From positions 39,285,260 to 39,349,259 of the forward strand of contig NC_065530.1 in the NCBI RefSeq assembly GCF_020184175.1: 64,000 bases of DNA, given 5' to 3'. The notes beneath the pieces were generated by a model. It made no database searches, was not told the DNA's origin, and saw only the letters and a program-made list of their open reading frames with translations. Below, in pieces: positions 37,943 through 51,420 of this stretch (position 1 is the stretch's first letter; every line of letters begins with the position of its first letter). The translations under genes were made by a program, and so were the position numbers. This stretch comes from Aphis gossypii. Taxonomy: Eukaryota; Arthropoda; Insecta; Hemiptera; Aphididae.

Positions 37943-39284
37943 GTTAGTTTACACCACCCCTACCACCCTCTACAGGATTAACGAGCGGCCGTCCCTCCCA
38001 AGAGAACCAAGTGCCTTTTAATTACATATTTTTTTCTCTCGTCGTATGCACAGAGTTTATGATTTGTTGTCGTGCGTTTCGCAGTTTGTATAGTTTTCCT
38101 ACGAAATTATATCATTTTTTTTTTTTTTGGAAACAGCGGTACGATGTAAGATACAATTTTCGTTTCCATAAACTTTTATCCTTTGTGCGTGTATACGTAT
38201 ATCGATCGGGGAACCGTCGTGAAATTATTACGCTCGGAGGTTGGCGAGGAAGACTCGGAGGAGTAAGAGGAGGAGTCGACGCGCGCGTGTTTCGGCTGGC
38301 GTATAAGTTTATAAATATTGGTAGTCGTGTGCTATAATAGGGTTGTATAGATGTCTTTTTTTTTCTATTGTTACACGTTTGCGGAAAACAATTATCGAAT
38401 TACACTGATTTATTTTTTGTTTGCATCCGTTTGGACTCTTATACTTATTTACCCGCCGTGTGCGGAACGTCTATTTCAAATCGTATTGTGTACCCCGTAC
38501 TTCACCATACCGTCCAGTACGTGTATAGTTTACTTACAACTCACGTGGTGTTAGAGGCGACGACGATGATGATATTATTATTATTATTACCCGGTCGTGA
38601 TTCGTCATATTATTGTATATTGTCAATTTTTTTTTTACATCATTCAGTTAAATGGTCATATTACGGTCGCACATCGGGCCGAAGCGTTTATTGTGTAATA
38701 TTGTTATTACTGTCGATCGTGGATGTAATATAGTCGTGTACGACGAGTAAAAAAATAAATAAAATAACAATATGCAACAATACGCGATAATACGATTACG
38801 ACGGATTCGACAATGACGGTAGTAGTAGTATTATAACAACAATATTTATTATTTTCAAATAAATATTAATTTTATAATATACCTACGATTTATTTACACT
38901 TAATACACACCATTGTGTGCGGTCGAAAACAAAACGCGATTCGAGTGCGCAAGTGTGTCAGATGTAACGAAGCAACGACGTAGTAGTTTTATAGTGGTAA
39001 GAGCTGGTGAATTGCCACCATTGTCTATGTGTGTATAAGTATATTATGTATAATAATATTATACGGAAAAACAATAATAATTAGAAGAACAACAAAAATA
39101 TTATTCGAGTTCTAAACGAATGACGTAATGCGTGTCCGTTGCAATTAACATAATATTATTCTGGACGTCTATATGTTACTATTATATTATATTATGTATG
39201 GTATTGCGATTATAAGTATCGTAAACACTAAACGATAATAATTGTATTTTTACAAAACCTATTGCATTTTTCGATCTAAGCGTG

Positions 39285-39389
39285 CGTGTATCCAGTGGCT
39301 ATTTTTTTTATTTTCCGTAGTGCACATTTGTAATTTTGTAGTATACAAAATGTGTCGTAGTACACACAAAAATAGCCACTGCGTGTACC
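39285..39389. mobile_element. Short hAT-type MITE with TIRs and target duplication
   Basis: The 89-bp body (39293-39381) is bounded by perfect 14-bp inverted repeats, CAGTGGCTATTTTT and AAAAATAGCCACTG. It is flanked by CGTGTATC (39285-39292) and CGTGTACC (39382-39389), an 8-bp direct repeat with one transition. CAGTGGC ends and 8-bp duplications are hAT hallmarks. Inside, CACATTT and AAATGTG form a further stem, so the element folds into a long hairpin. There is no coding capacity; movement would need a hAT transposase in trans. Confidence 0.7.
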
Positions 39390-39945
39390 GCAATCGAACC
39401 TCACTTAACCTTTATTAATTATTATTTATTACGAATGAAAAACGAGTATAGTGCAGCTTAAACGTTGTAATATAATATAGTAGTTAAGTTGTAAATAGTT
39501 TTCAACTAGTAATCGTTCCAGGTTTGACCCCATACTCGTAAAAATCGCAGAAAACTAACTTTCACCACGGATGTAAAAATATTATATTATTTTCTGCTTA
39601 TAAACGACAACAATATTGTACTCTACCGATGTGTTTGAGCGTAGACAACCGTTCTTCTCGATCGCTTTAAAACGTACATAGGTATTCTGTCAATTACATT
39701 TTCTCTCTCTGTCTTCTATTCACAGCTATATAGTAATGAAACGGAGTGTTAATCACGACGATCGCCGAGGAGATGGTGATTGGTGGGGGGACGGGTGACA
39801 ACACACACTGTTCCGAGCAAATTCCCTCGTCAATAAAATTCAATAGAAATACCTCCTTTTAGGATACGTGAAAGTTTTTCAATCGCCGTAGATAAAGCAT
39901 CATCAACCAACGTGTTTGTACATATTATACACGATTGGACTGGCT

Positions 39946-39951
39946 GAGAGT

Positions 39952-39982
<31 letters not shown>
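39946..39982. repeat. (GA)n microsatellite
   Basis: GAGAGTGAG followed by about 12 GA units and an AAAGAG break. On the minus strand it reads as a Ser/Leu run. Confidence 0.9.
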
Positions 39983-42453
39983 TAAAAGACGCCAACAATT
40001 TGTTATATATACACGATGTGGCGACCAAACTATAGTCACTGCGACTGCTTGTAAAAGAGGGGTATGATGGCGAATAGGGGTGGTAGAGATACGTGTTGCG
40101 AGAAACAGAGGGTGAGTACTTGTAGTAGTACGCGTGCGGGACGAGGGAAGGAAAAAAGTTCGAATTTGAACAGTTTCCATTGTGTCGGAGCGTTATGGAT
40201 TTTTTGAACGCAATAACCGCGTCCATGTATTTAACACACACTCGGGGCTCAGTGACACTACGTTCAAGATGGTCATACCGCACTCGCTTCGATCGTTCAC
40301 ATAATAATAATTATTATATTTGTTGATGTTCCAACTACAATGTAAATACAAAAATAGTCGAGAATACACTTTTTCTGTTACCGGTGGTGTGTAATTGAAT
40401 TTTTTTTTACTTGGTTGATGCTGAGGTGGTTGCGACTATGGCTGACTGAAACTTATTCGAAGATTGTATATCATTATTATCACTTCACCCCCGTCAGAAA
40501 AGTGCAACACTCCTACGTTTATCCTATATACGCACGCCGATAATTTTCGGCGTAATATGCTTATATTATGTCCACATATATATACCTCACGTATACACGC
40601 ATATACACGCAGATTATAATATTATAATACACGTATATAGGTATTAGGCTACTAAAACCTATAGTTCGTCGGGCCTGCTGGTTAAATAGTTGTGTTAATT
40701 GTTCATCCGAACAATATGTATAATCACCGCGTAATACGATTAACTATTGTTGTACCTATATTACTATACATTCAATACAAATATAAATACTTATATGATG
40801 TGTTTGATTTTTAAGTGGAATGCAGTTTTCGTTATATGATATCTGATATCTATGTCCTATACCTATAATAATTTTGACAAGCCACCGTTATTATAGATTT
40901 TTGAATTGTTTGTATATTTACGATCTCACGTTTTGTCAAAATAATATCAAGGTCTGGAATCTGAGGTACATTGATTAATGATTAAATTTTTTTTTGGATA
41001 CAGGTAGGCCTTTTTTTTGAATAAGTTAACGTTACAATATTTTGTAGGTATCACATTCATTGAAAATCATTAAAAACTAGTTTATAATAACTAATAATAG
41101 TAATAATAAGTAGTATATACGTATACAAGATAACTTTTTATTAGCAAATAATATATTATACTGTTTACAATACACTTTGTTTTATAACTTACCATTGTTT
41201 AGTTATTTATTCAATTACAATCGATTTGTAGTGCGCTATAGTTAAAAACTATTATTAATATTCTATTATTTTGTAGTCTGTAGCAAATTTTGGTTATCAG
41301 TTATTATTTGTAAAGGTTTTGTTAAAACTTCAAGGAGAAAGGTATTGAGAAAATTTAGTACCATATAACAAAAATATGTTGTTTTTTTTATACTCTTGCC
41401 GAACTTTATTTGACAGATGAAGACTGCGTCCACAAGCGTATTTACTTTATTCTAACTTTGTAAAAACATTTGCTTTGTTGAGATAATTATTTAATTAGTT
41501 TTATAAAAACTCAATTATTTTTCAATATTTACATATTACAACGAATTAACCAATTTCTTGTACCTTTCCTCCGTGATTATTGCTTACTCTTTCAAAACCA
41601 TCCCATCATTTGAAAATGATATCATTATAATATATGATGGTTAACAAAAATAAAATGAAAAAACATCAATGCAATCATGAATCATTGCTGTAATACCGTG
41701 TACTTCCTACTTATAATAATAATATGTAAGTACCTATAAAATCCTTCATTTTCATGCGCATCTAATACTAATGTATTTCTTTACAAATATATATTCTGGA
41801 ATGAGAATACCCTCCACTAATAGGTACACCTTTGTGAGCATGTATATATTACCGTCATATCGATAGTTGAGACTGCATGAACGAGTTACAAATCGAAATT
41901 AAATCGTGATTGGCTTATCGTTAAAACATTTATACTTGTGCTTGTATTGTGTATACATGATGTATAATATTATATTATGTTCTTTTGTTATAATGGTATA
42001 ATGTTTTTTGTACATTATGATGGTATGGGGTGCGCGTATATTTGTCGTCACTCGTCGAGCGTTACAAACTTACAAAATACTTACTTCGTGCGTCTATAGT
42101 TTATTGTATTACGACTATAACGTTATGTCTACCCGTTATATTGTTACTATTATTATTAAACAAATATTTGTAATTACGTTAAAATATCGGTTTTGAAATG
42201 AATTCGTCGACTTTGTATCTATTGCAACGCACAACAATTGACTTCGTTAGGGTAGATTTGTGTGTGCCGTTTATATATACATATAGGTACTTCGGGATGT
42301 AAAAGGATATTTTAAGATTGACTATGTCATTCCGGTGAGGTACCTACTACTGAGGTTTTATTTATTTATTGCGAAAACGCGTATACACCGGGAACCTTGG
42401 CATGTAGGTCGTCCATTCGTCATTATACACAGTTTGTTCAGCGATGTATAATA

Positions 42454-42506
42454 CTATATATATATATATACACAGTACACACACACGTACACACACACAT
42501 ACACAT
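42454..42506. repeat. (TA)n and (AC)n compound microsatellite
   Basis: About eight TA units, then interrupted ACAC blocks with GT/AT breaks. Confidence 0.85.
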
Positions 42507-45500
42507 TTTTTTACGTTCAGTTTCACTTTTCATACATATACGCCCGTCAATTGGATAATTTTATTTTTATACAAAAACGCCGACCACACGTATTTTGTTT
42601 TCAATTCATACATCATAATATTAAATAGTAAAAAAATGTGTATATAAATGTTATACTCATTCACAGGTTTGTTTCAATTTGATAGAATATTGTTAATAAC
42701 GTCTTATTAAATTGTGTATACACCGTCTGAGCATATCATTTACTTTTCTTATAGATTTAATGCGATATTAATTTTTCAATGTTTTTTATCCTGCACAAAG
42801 CCCGTTACAATATAATATAGGTACGTATTAAATACTTATTGATTTATCGTAATACTTTATGTCTCCACTGACTCCACAACTATACTAGTCAATATATAGT
42901 AGTGAGCAAAATATTATACAGAGTACATCGGTCATAATATTATTTTTTTTATTATATAATATAATATGTTTGACTGTTTGAGAGCAAAATGTACGGGCGG
43001 TGTACCCGCGGTGCATTGTCATTTGCCGTATATTATATTATATTATTATAATAGGTATTAACGTAGGTACTATAGTGCATGCGCGCGAGGTTCTTTTGGG
43101 TGCTAATTATTGTGTACATATTTGAATAACGCGACACACGGTTTCACGTGCGTGGGATAATTATATATATCTACATGTGTGTATCGGTAAAACTGTAACT
43201 GGCGTGCAAAATTCGTTCGTACTTTCCGCAGCACAATGTTTACACTTTATTACAACGAGTGTTGTTCGATTATTACGCGTATACAGGGCGTTAATCTATT
43301 CGAGTGCGTACGTATTATTATCATCTATATAAATTATAATTAAGACGCAGAGAAAAAAAAAATTAGAAACCGTCCGATTCGTTATCACGATGACGGGCGA
43401 CGTGTAATAATTATGCCGCGTCGTGTCGCGTTCGTTTATATTATTATATTATATTAATATATACTATAAAACACATGATATTACTACGCTATACGGACTA
43501 TACGGTACTACTTACTACTATGAATACTACTACGACAACTATTACTATTAATACTACGACTACTAGAGTATAGATTATTTTTTACTATTATAAACTATAG
43601 ATACCACTAAAAAATATTACTATATAATATTTAGTTATAATATACAGTCGTCGGATGCGGTGAGCAAAACCAGTTCTTACTGAAGCGGCTTTTACCGCCG
43701 AAGACGTCATATTCCGATACGAATTGATATGATATTATTATTGACGTCTAGATTTAAATTCTTTATTAACTCAAAAAAAAAAAAAAAAAATGACCTTACA
43801 AAACGTCTACAATAATGCAATTGAAAATAACCTAAATATGGTTTTTTTTATTTTATTATAAAAAAAATCATGTACATATTTCAATATTTAAGAAAGTTTA
43901 ATTATCGATTGCGGTGATGGTTTTTACTGGAGAGCGACTTACATAATCTTGCCTTTTGAGACTGAATATTAATTATTCTAAACAAACAAAAATATTAAAC
44001 AAAGATTATGTAAAATTATTCTTTAAAATGTGTTATACCTGTTAAATTATGACTCGTGAGCATTGCATTAAACCTAACAAAATCTTTAGAGATAATATTT
44101 TGAATTTCCTAAATTAAAATCAGGTGAACGCGTTCTTTCTAAATACTGCTAATTTTTCACTAAAACTTTTAATACACATGAATCGAATTGAAATTTATTG
44201 TTTAAGAGAATTAAAAAAAAATGATTTAAAACTAATCAGGTTTAATCCTTCAAAAAATAAAAATAAATAAATAAATAAAATTATTCAGAATATTAGATAG
44301 TTTTGTTTTTAAATCTAAAAACCTATACATAAATATTTTTTTAATGTTTACGAACGTATCCTTACTATTTTAACAGTATACACGTTATACTTCACCAAAC
44401 GGGTATACACCATAATATATATTTTACAAAACAGCTCTAGGTGTATAGTGTATTTTATAAATACATCCAGAACTGGAAGGGTTGTCATTTAACGCGAATC
44501 TATCGGTTTATGTCTAAGCTAAACGTTTAAATTATAATATATATTCCGTTTCTATATACTGCAGCAAGCAGCTTTATAATGTTTGCACACTGGTACCAAA
44601 ATGGGGTTCACTTTTCATATGATTCATGTCAAACGGCACTACAGCATGGCATCTACTTTTTATTTTAATCAACAACTATATAATTTATATATCATATATT
44701 TTCTAACGAATATAATTTACATTTTTAATATTTAAATTTTTTAAATCTTGTAACGATCAATATATTGTTGATATTTAAATTCTAAACGTTAAGAAGACAT
44801 TATAATTAGATAAGTATGTAGATTAATCTGTATATCAATAGAACTATATAGAAGGATCACTCTGTATACATAAAATGTATGTATGTATATTGTATATAGT
44901 TTTTCTTTTCTCGAAAATATTTAACAATCAAAGACGGTCATCACATTGGGAGAAGCGACGTTCATGCATTGTTCGTTTCCCTACTGCTCCAGTCACGGCG
45001 ACCATGACGACGTTGTTGGTCGATAAAACACCACTTCCCTTTGGATGAATACTTTTTTAATGTTCGTTAAACAAAAAAAAAATAAAATAAAAATAAATAA
45101 ATAAAAACTGATTTATTATGTTCAATAAACCCCGAAACCTTATACCACCACGCCGTTGCGTGTATAAGTCTTCCGGCAGAAATAATAATTACAAGAGGGT
45201 GTCTTGATAATCTCTCGAACCGTGTTGATCTGTTGTCGCGTATTTATTATGAGGCCCGCAGCTATTCGGAGAGAGATGCTAATGGATTTTTATTTGAGCT
45301 ATAATTCTGTTTTCGCTCAGTTTTTTAACCGTATGATAATAATATTATTAAAATGCGGTTTGTTCATCGCGATGACATATTTCATCGCATCGTTATTTAA
45401 CGCGACCAAACGAGTTTTATTAACACTCACTATTATAAACATAGGTTGTGTATACCTACCTATTATAATATATTATTATCTACTTTTATTATAATTAATT

Positions 45501-47805
45501 TTTCAAGCCGAACTTACTCGTCCGTCGAGAAAACAATATAAAAATACACATACGTTCGATTAACGGGGGAAATATTAATTTCAACGCACCGTTACATATA
45601 GGTACAATATTATGATTTTTTCAGGTAAGTACATTCGTCATTCGGTGTAAGTACTCTGGACTCTGGTATTGAACAGTGAATCAACCGCGATAGTATAATA
45701 AATAATAATATAGTTGATTTGTGATCGGTATAATACTCGGCACAATAATAGTATGACCGAGTTAATATAATATATAATATTATTATTATACGTCGGTATA
45801 AAACGACAATAATAAAATATTTATTAAACCGTGTTTTAAATCGCGCACGTGTGTATACAACATTATTATTACGCTATAGCAGTATAGACGTATATTTATA
45901 ATTGGTAATGAATGAGTTTTAATCGTGTCCACAATGACTACGTTTTATGGTCGATTTGATTTCAGTTGTTTAAATCGTCGTAATTTGAACATTGCACGAC
46001 GAACGATATTATAATAATATAATATTTCGAACCGCGGCACGAACAACATATTTTCAGTTGCTTTATAAAACGTTTGAATGATTTATGGCGGCCATTAGCT
46101 TGAATACACACCACGCACAGACACACAAACACACACGTCGTACATGTGTACAGCGTACGTTATAATATTATTTTCTTCGTGATGTTTTTCAAGTAGGTAC
46201 CTAGGTAATCTACTTGGTAAGTACCTGTGTATTCGCGGGTATATACGCGATAATAATTATTATACATTTGTACACATGTAGGCTAATTTAATTAGCACCG
46301 AGCTCGCTACACATATTGTGCGTACGGCGTACCCATTCGTAGTTCTATATTATATTGCATATTATAATATTAACGAGTCGATAAACGCGCGTGCACGCGA
46401 GTGTGTGTTTACCGAGATTACGCCATGACGTAAATCGTACGATGATGCGAAACAAATTTTCAACGACTTAATATACCGACTAACAGTATGATCTTTCCGG
46501 TCGCGTTAAAGAATAATATTGTTCGATGTAATAAAAAAAAGTTTAAAAAAGTATATTATGCAGCACTGCGTGGGCGAATCGCAGCGACTTGTACAATTAA
46601 ACTTTTTTTACCGTCACTATACATACAGAATCACGTTGATTGTTGGAAACGATAATATTTTATTAAATAAAAACATGTTTAATAACTTATCAAAACGTTT
46701 AAAAAAAAACAATGAACAATAACACATTAAAACGCCGAGGAAGTATAACAATGTATAATATTGGAAAATTTGAAAATTTTCAAAGCCGGAATATTTGTAT
46801 ATTAATAAAATATATTGTATGTTTGTGTAGAATACAAAAAAAAAAACTTTGGCCAATAATACAGGTATTATAGTGCACGGTTAATATAATATTATTCTAC
46901 ACAGGCAATACTGGTGAACACGCCTGTGTGGCTGTGTATACATTATATACGTTGCAGCATATTGAATTATATTTACGTCATCAGCTGCTCTTGTACATAT
47001 CGTGTAATGTGTGTTAAAAACGGATAATAATAATAATCTTTTAATTCTTATTCGACGACATATTGTACGCAATCGATTATTGCTATTACGGCCGTTGATT
47101 TGATTTTCTCTCTGACAAAAATGTCCGAGCGAGAGACATTATAAAATGTAAATTGTCATAAATAATGGGTGGCTGGAGCGGGAGCTGTGGCAGGTCTTCT
47201 TTTTGTGGTGTCGTAAAAGTAAACACGTGATTCACTCGTCGGAGAGGAATAGACAGCCGTCGTCTTTGTTATTCAGTCGTCCCCTCGTCACCGCCATTGC
47301 AATGACACCCGTCGACGATTTTTCGTAATAACAATAATAATATAATATAGGGGTGTACGCCAATCGGTCTGACTGTGTCGGGCTACCCTCGGGCGGTAGC
47401 GATGGCGAAAAGGTTGACCGTATACACAGTGTACACACACGACAATATTATTATAGAATAATAATTAATTAATAATAATAATATATTATATTATATTATT
47501 TATTGTGTTTATATGAAAGTGGTCGTCCGGTTTTTATAGTTTTTCGTTTGAATTAGAGTTAGTTGAATTTAGACTTAGCGTGCGTGTGTATCGGCGTGTT
47601 CGACGTTTACGTACATATTTCGTGACCCGAAAGACCAACCGATAAAAATAATAATAATAATAATATATTTTTATTATTATGGTTCCGCTGCCTCCGTCGA
47701 TTAAATAGGAATATTGTTATTATCATTAAAACTTACAAGACTGTGCCGACGAGAATGAGGAAAACCGACAGGTATACATTATAAAAAAATGCATACACCG
47801 TCGTA

Positions 47806-47808
<3 letters not shown>

Positions 47809-47842
<34 letters not shown>

Positions 47843-47843
47843 C
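47809..47843. repeat. (GA)n microsatellite
   Basis: About 14 GA units with a terminal AAAGAG, very similar to the run at 39946. Confidence 0.9.
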
Positions 47844-50388
47844 GGTAGTGTAAGAGAAAGGGAGAGACCTGATTGAGTGAGAAAGAGAAATACATGCAAA
47901 CGCATCGCACGGATGTACGACGAAGGAGGATTAAAATGTACCACAATATATTTGTCGTTTGTTGGACGCATGTCTTTTGTTTTCGTCTCTTCTTACCCGT
48001 TTAATATAATATCTAATAACACCGCGTCGACGGATATTAATTGTACGACATTATGATATTATTATCACTATCATCATCACAATGACATGGGCGTGTATAA
48101 ATAGCGTATTATATCCGCATACGAGGCGGATGTGTGATGCAGGATAAATAAAAAGAAAACACTTTTCCGCGCCGAATTTTGTTGGTTTTTCTTTTTTTTT
48201 TTACCACCGTACAAAGTAATATCATAAGAAATATTTTATGAATCTTTGAAAAATTAAAAGACGCTTGAAGAGACACCTTACGATTTCCGGATCCCCATCA
48301 TTTGTTATTGTCCCGTCCTCTAAAACTGGTGATGGATTATTATTCGTCTCGATGTTGCATTATTGTTGTTGAAATGCAAGGACATAAGTAATTACTAATA
48401 AGTATGATATTGTAATATACTAATATACATCACATGAGCAACGAGCTAATATTTATCGTTCACATTTCGTTCTATTCGACTTTATGACCATATTTACTTA
48501 TATTACCATTATTGTTTATTGGTGTTGTTAATACAACACAAACTGCTGCAATGCATCGTATGTAATATTATTATATTTATTATGTGTGACAATACGAGTT
48601 CTATAATTATTATTATTGTTGATACGCATTCCAATTTTCGATCGCGTTTCAATGGAATTATGTTTAGTTGAATTATTGTGATTATAATATAATAATATTA
48701 TATATTATATTATTTTATGTTGTATGTACTATGTACTGCCACAGATACTCGCGATAAAAGATAAATAACTACTGGCTCGGCTATAACTAATCGCATTCCA
48801 CCGTGTTTTTTTCTTTTGGAATACTTAAAATACTATAAGTACCTATATTATTATATATAGATTTATTTTTTTATATCGAACATTCAAACTGGGTAAATGA
48901 CGACGACGACGCCATATAGCTTGTGATTAACAACTACAACAAGTATAAGTCTGATTTTTATCTCGAAAATCCATTAGAACCGTTGTTGTCTGTATAGTAT
49001 ATGGTTTGAATAATTCAGTTATTCACGTTCAATTTTTATTTTCACGAACACGACGAGAATTTAAATTAATTTTTATACAAATGGCTCTTTTTTACGCAAT
49101 ATACATGGGCAAAATTGTTGTCTTGGAAACATTAATTATATAGGTTTATTGTTAGGCTATTCATAATTATCCGTCTTTCTTTTAAGAGAAAAACAAGTTT
49201 TCACAGAGAAAAGTAGGCCTACATTAAACATAATACCAAGTACTACGTGTTAGGTGTACGTAGTTATTGAAGTGTTTGCTTTATTCGTTGACGCTTATTT
49301 TATTGTCTCGCGATTTGTGTGCTCGTTATGTCTAATGATCATTTAAATCTAAAATCAAATGTATACTCAACCAATTAGCACACATAAAAACAACCACGGT
49401 CTGTAAATGAAATACACACTACATTTGACGTGCCGAATACATTGTCATTCCAATCTTGCTTTAATATGTTGATGTGTAAACAAATGGAAAATTTAAATGT
49501 GTGTTTTTATACAAGTCGTTCCGCAGAAGTTAATTTTATTTTAAATCATTCGTAAACGCGCGTGAAAAAAGAATAAATAACTATTGATAAAATGAAAAAA
49601 TTATAATCATTTTACTTTCCAAACGGAATAATCAATAATCATTAAGAAAATTAAACATGATAAAATACAGAAGCGATTATTCCTAAAAGCCATAGGTTTA
49701 AGCTGGGTGCAACAGTTCAAAATAGTTATTAAAATGTAATTAATACATGAATACGGTTTCAGTACAACAAAAAGGAAAATAAATGAAAAAAAAATAATTA
49801 TAACGATGACAACACGATTCGTTAAAGAAGACGTATTAAGAATTATCGATAAATATTCATTTTATCGAATCTTGTTCGATTTTCGAACACAACAAATTAA
49901 AGATTGTGTAATACTACTGCAGCTAACAGTATGTGATTACTGATTACGCTCAATTTTTCGTTACATTCTACCTATGGGCTATGTTATTTTGTTTTAGCGT
50001 TCCGTGCGTTGTATAGATACGACACACGACTTTGTACACGAGCTTATAAAATACAATATTTTGAAATTTAAACGCTAGAACGAGCACCTGCCCGGAACTC
50101 GTTGTAATAAGGCCATTACGAGGAGTCGACTTGAAAACGTGCGTGTTTCGCACACGACACCGGAAAAACAACGGAGGAGGAAGAAACGAAAACGATTTTA
50201 TTTTTGCACGGAACTTCAGCATGGTCGGTAAAGCCACGGCGACTCGGGAAAACACCGTACACGTAAAACAATATAATAGCATAATATTAATTACAATATT
50301 ATTACGATTTAGTAATTATTTTATCACATTATACCGCGGCGATTATAAATAAACGAAAAGATAATATTATTATTATAATACATTTAAT

Positions 50389-50409
50389 ATTATTATTATT
50401 ATTATTATT
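50389..50409. repeat. (ATT)n microsatellite
   Basis: About seven ATT units mark the abrupt left edge of the CpG island upstream of the SERTA gene. Confidence 0.85.
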
Positions 50410-51080
50410 GTCTTTGGCGCGCGGCGAGTCAAATCACTCGAATCCGTTTTGGCGAGCGTCGTCGTCGTGCCAGCAGCTCTATACGGCAGTGACGGGTCGG
50501 CGGCGGCCGGCGGGGTGGGCACGAGCGGCGGCGGCGCCCGTTCGCCCGTCATCGCCGATGTCGCGTTTGGTTGTCGGGCGCGCCGGCAGGCGGCGGCACG
50601 TTACGGTCCGACCGTGGACGTGACGTCACGACACGGCACACGGTAACGCGCGCGCACACGCACGCACACGAAACTTACGAGGCGGCGGCGGCGTCCGACT
50701 ACAACTCACATAACGGAGTTCCCCCCACCGACGGATACAGCTGTGCCGGTCGGGGCGGCGGCGGGGGGGACGGACGAATAAACGCACACGACGCGCGCAC
50801 GGCGCGCCGCACATTCTCCAGTTCGCCTTCTGCCCGTCTGCCGGCCACAAGTGCCAGCGCTCGTTCCGCTCTCGCTCGCATCGCACACACACACGGCCGC
50901 CGCCCGACCACGACGTCGCTCGCTACTCGTACGCTCTCCGTGACCACCGACGCCGTCGCCGCCCCGCCCCGCCGCCCGAGAGCGCGCGCGTGTGTAATTG
51001 ATTCCATAATCTGTCCCAGTCTAATTTCGCGCGCCCGTCCGTGTGCGTCTCCGTGTCCGTCCGACTTGGTGTTTCGTTTT
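50410..51080 (+). promoter_or_regulatory. CpG-dense island, probable promoter region of the SERTA gene
   Basis: About 670 bases are strongly GC-rich with very dense CpG, in sharp contrast to the AT-rich surroundings, and sit just upstream of the proposed first exon. The island contains a full CRE at 50620-50629. Long open frames occur on both strands here (for example 50571-51185), but they are alternative-frame readings of Arg/Ala/Pro-rich sequence and not recognisable proteins. The promoter role is inferred from composition and position. Confidence 0.5.
50620..50629. promoter_or_regulatory. cAMP-response element (CREB/ATF site)
   Basis: GTGACGTCAC is a full palindromic CRE consensus, about 500 bases upstream of the proposed start of the SERTA transcript. 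Fly Taranis acts in sleep and arousal circuits, so CREB control would make sense, but that link is inference. Confidence 0.45.
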
Positions 51081-51089
51081 GCGGTGCGT

Positions 51090-51127
51090 TATATAGAGAT
51101 ATCGGCGCGTACACGACTATCAATTGA
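51090..51127 (+). promoter_or_regulatory. TATA/initiator-like core promoter candidate
   Basis: TATATAG at 51090-51096 is followed by TATCAATT, whose A lies at 51122. A spacing of about 32 bases is close to the usual TATA-to-start distance. The Inr match (TCAATT against TCAKTY) is imperfect. The island just upstream could instead start transcription at dispersed sites. Confidence 0.3.
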
Positions 51128-51420
51128 TATTGCTATAATTTTTATTTATTTATTTTTTTTTTCGATTTGTGTTTTTATTACATAAGTGCGAGCGGTGTTT
51201 GAAAAATACACTATATTTTTTGCGTCGTCCGTTCGCGAAAAACATTACTTTTCCCGTCTACTCGCGGACGAGTGTGTGCGGTTTTTTTTTTTTTTGTTTT
51301 TGGTTTTAATAAATATTATTAAATCGGTTTATATACCCGGATCGTCGACGATATTAATGGTGCACGTCGTCTGTTTCGATCATATTTTTGGATTACCGTT
51401 CTTCCGCTCCGGATTCACCG
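51122..51420 (+). other. Candidate non-coding first exon of the SERTA gene
   Basis: The segment ends at a strong donor, CACCG|GTAAGTCG (GT at 51421), and lies immediately downstream of a CpG-dense island on the same strand as the SERTA gene. I could find only one ATG in it, at 51357. That frame runs 21 codons to the donor and, if joined to 54625, stops at once (GAA TGA), so the exon would be purely 5' UTR with one small upstream ORF. The start at 51122 rests on a TATA-like box 32 bases upstream and is uncertain. A spliced transcript would be the proof. Confidence 0.45.

Larger units (their letters stand above)
37001..50388. other. AT-rich non-coding sequence upstream of the SERTA gene
   Basis: Apart from the MITE at 39285, the microsatellites and the open segment at 37803, I see no gene. 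CpG-poor, very AT-rich blocks at 40.8-41.7, 43.7-44.4 and 44.6-44.9 kb look like older insertions without readable coding remains. Parts of this may be intron if the SERTA gene has a distal promoter. Confidence 0.5.

Noticed and set aside
45615..45630. TTTTTTCAGGTAAGT, acceptor and donor back to back
   Set aside because: Zero exon length between the two sites; not usable as an exon.
50571..51185. 204-codon plus-strand frame in the CpG island
   Set aside because: Arg/Ala/Thr-rich with no domain; equally long frames exist on the other strand. It is a composition effect.
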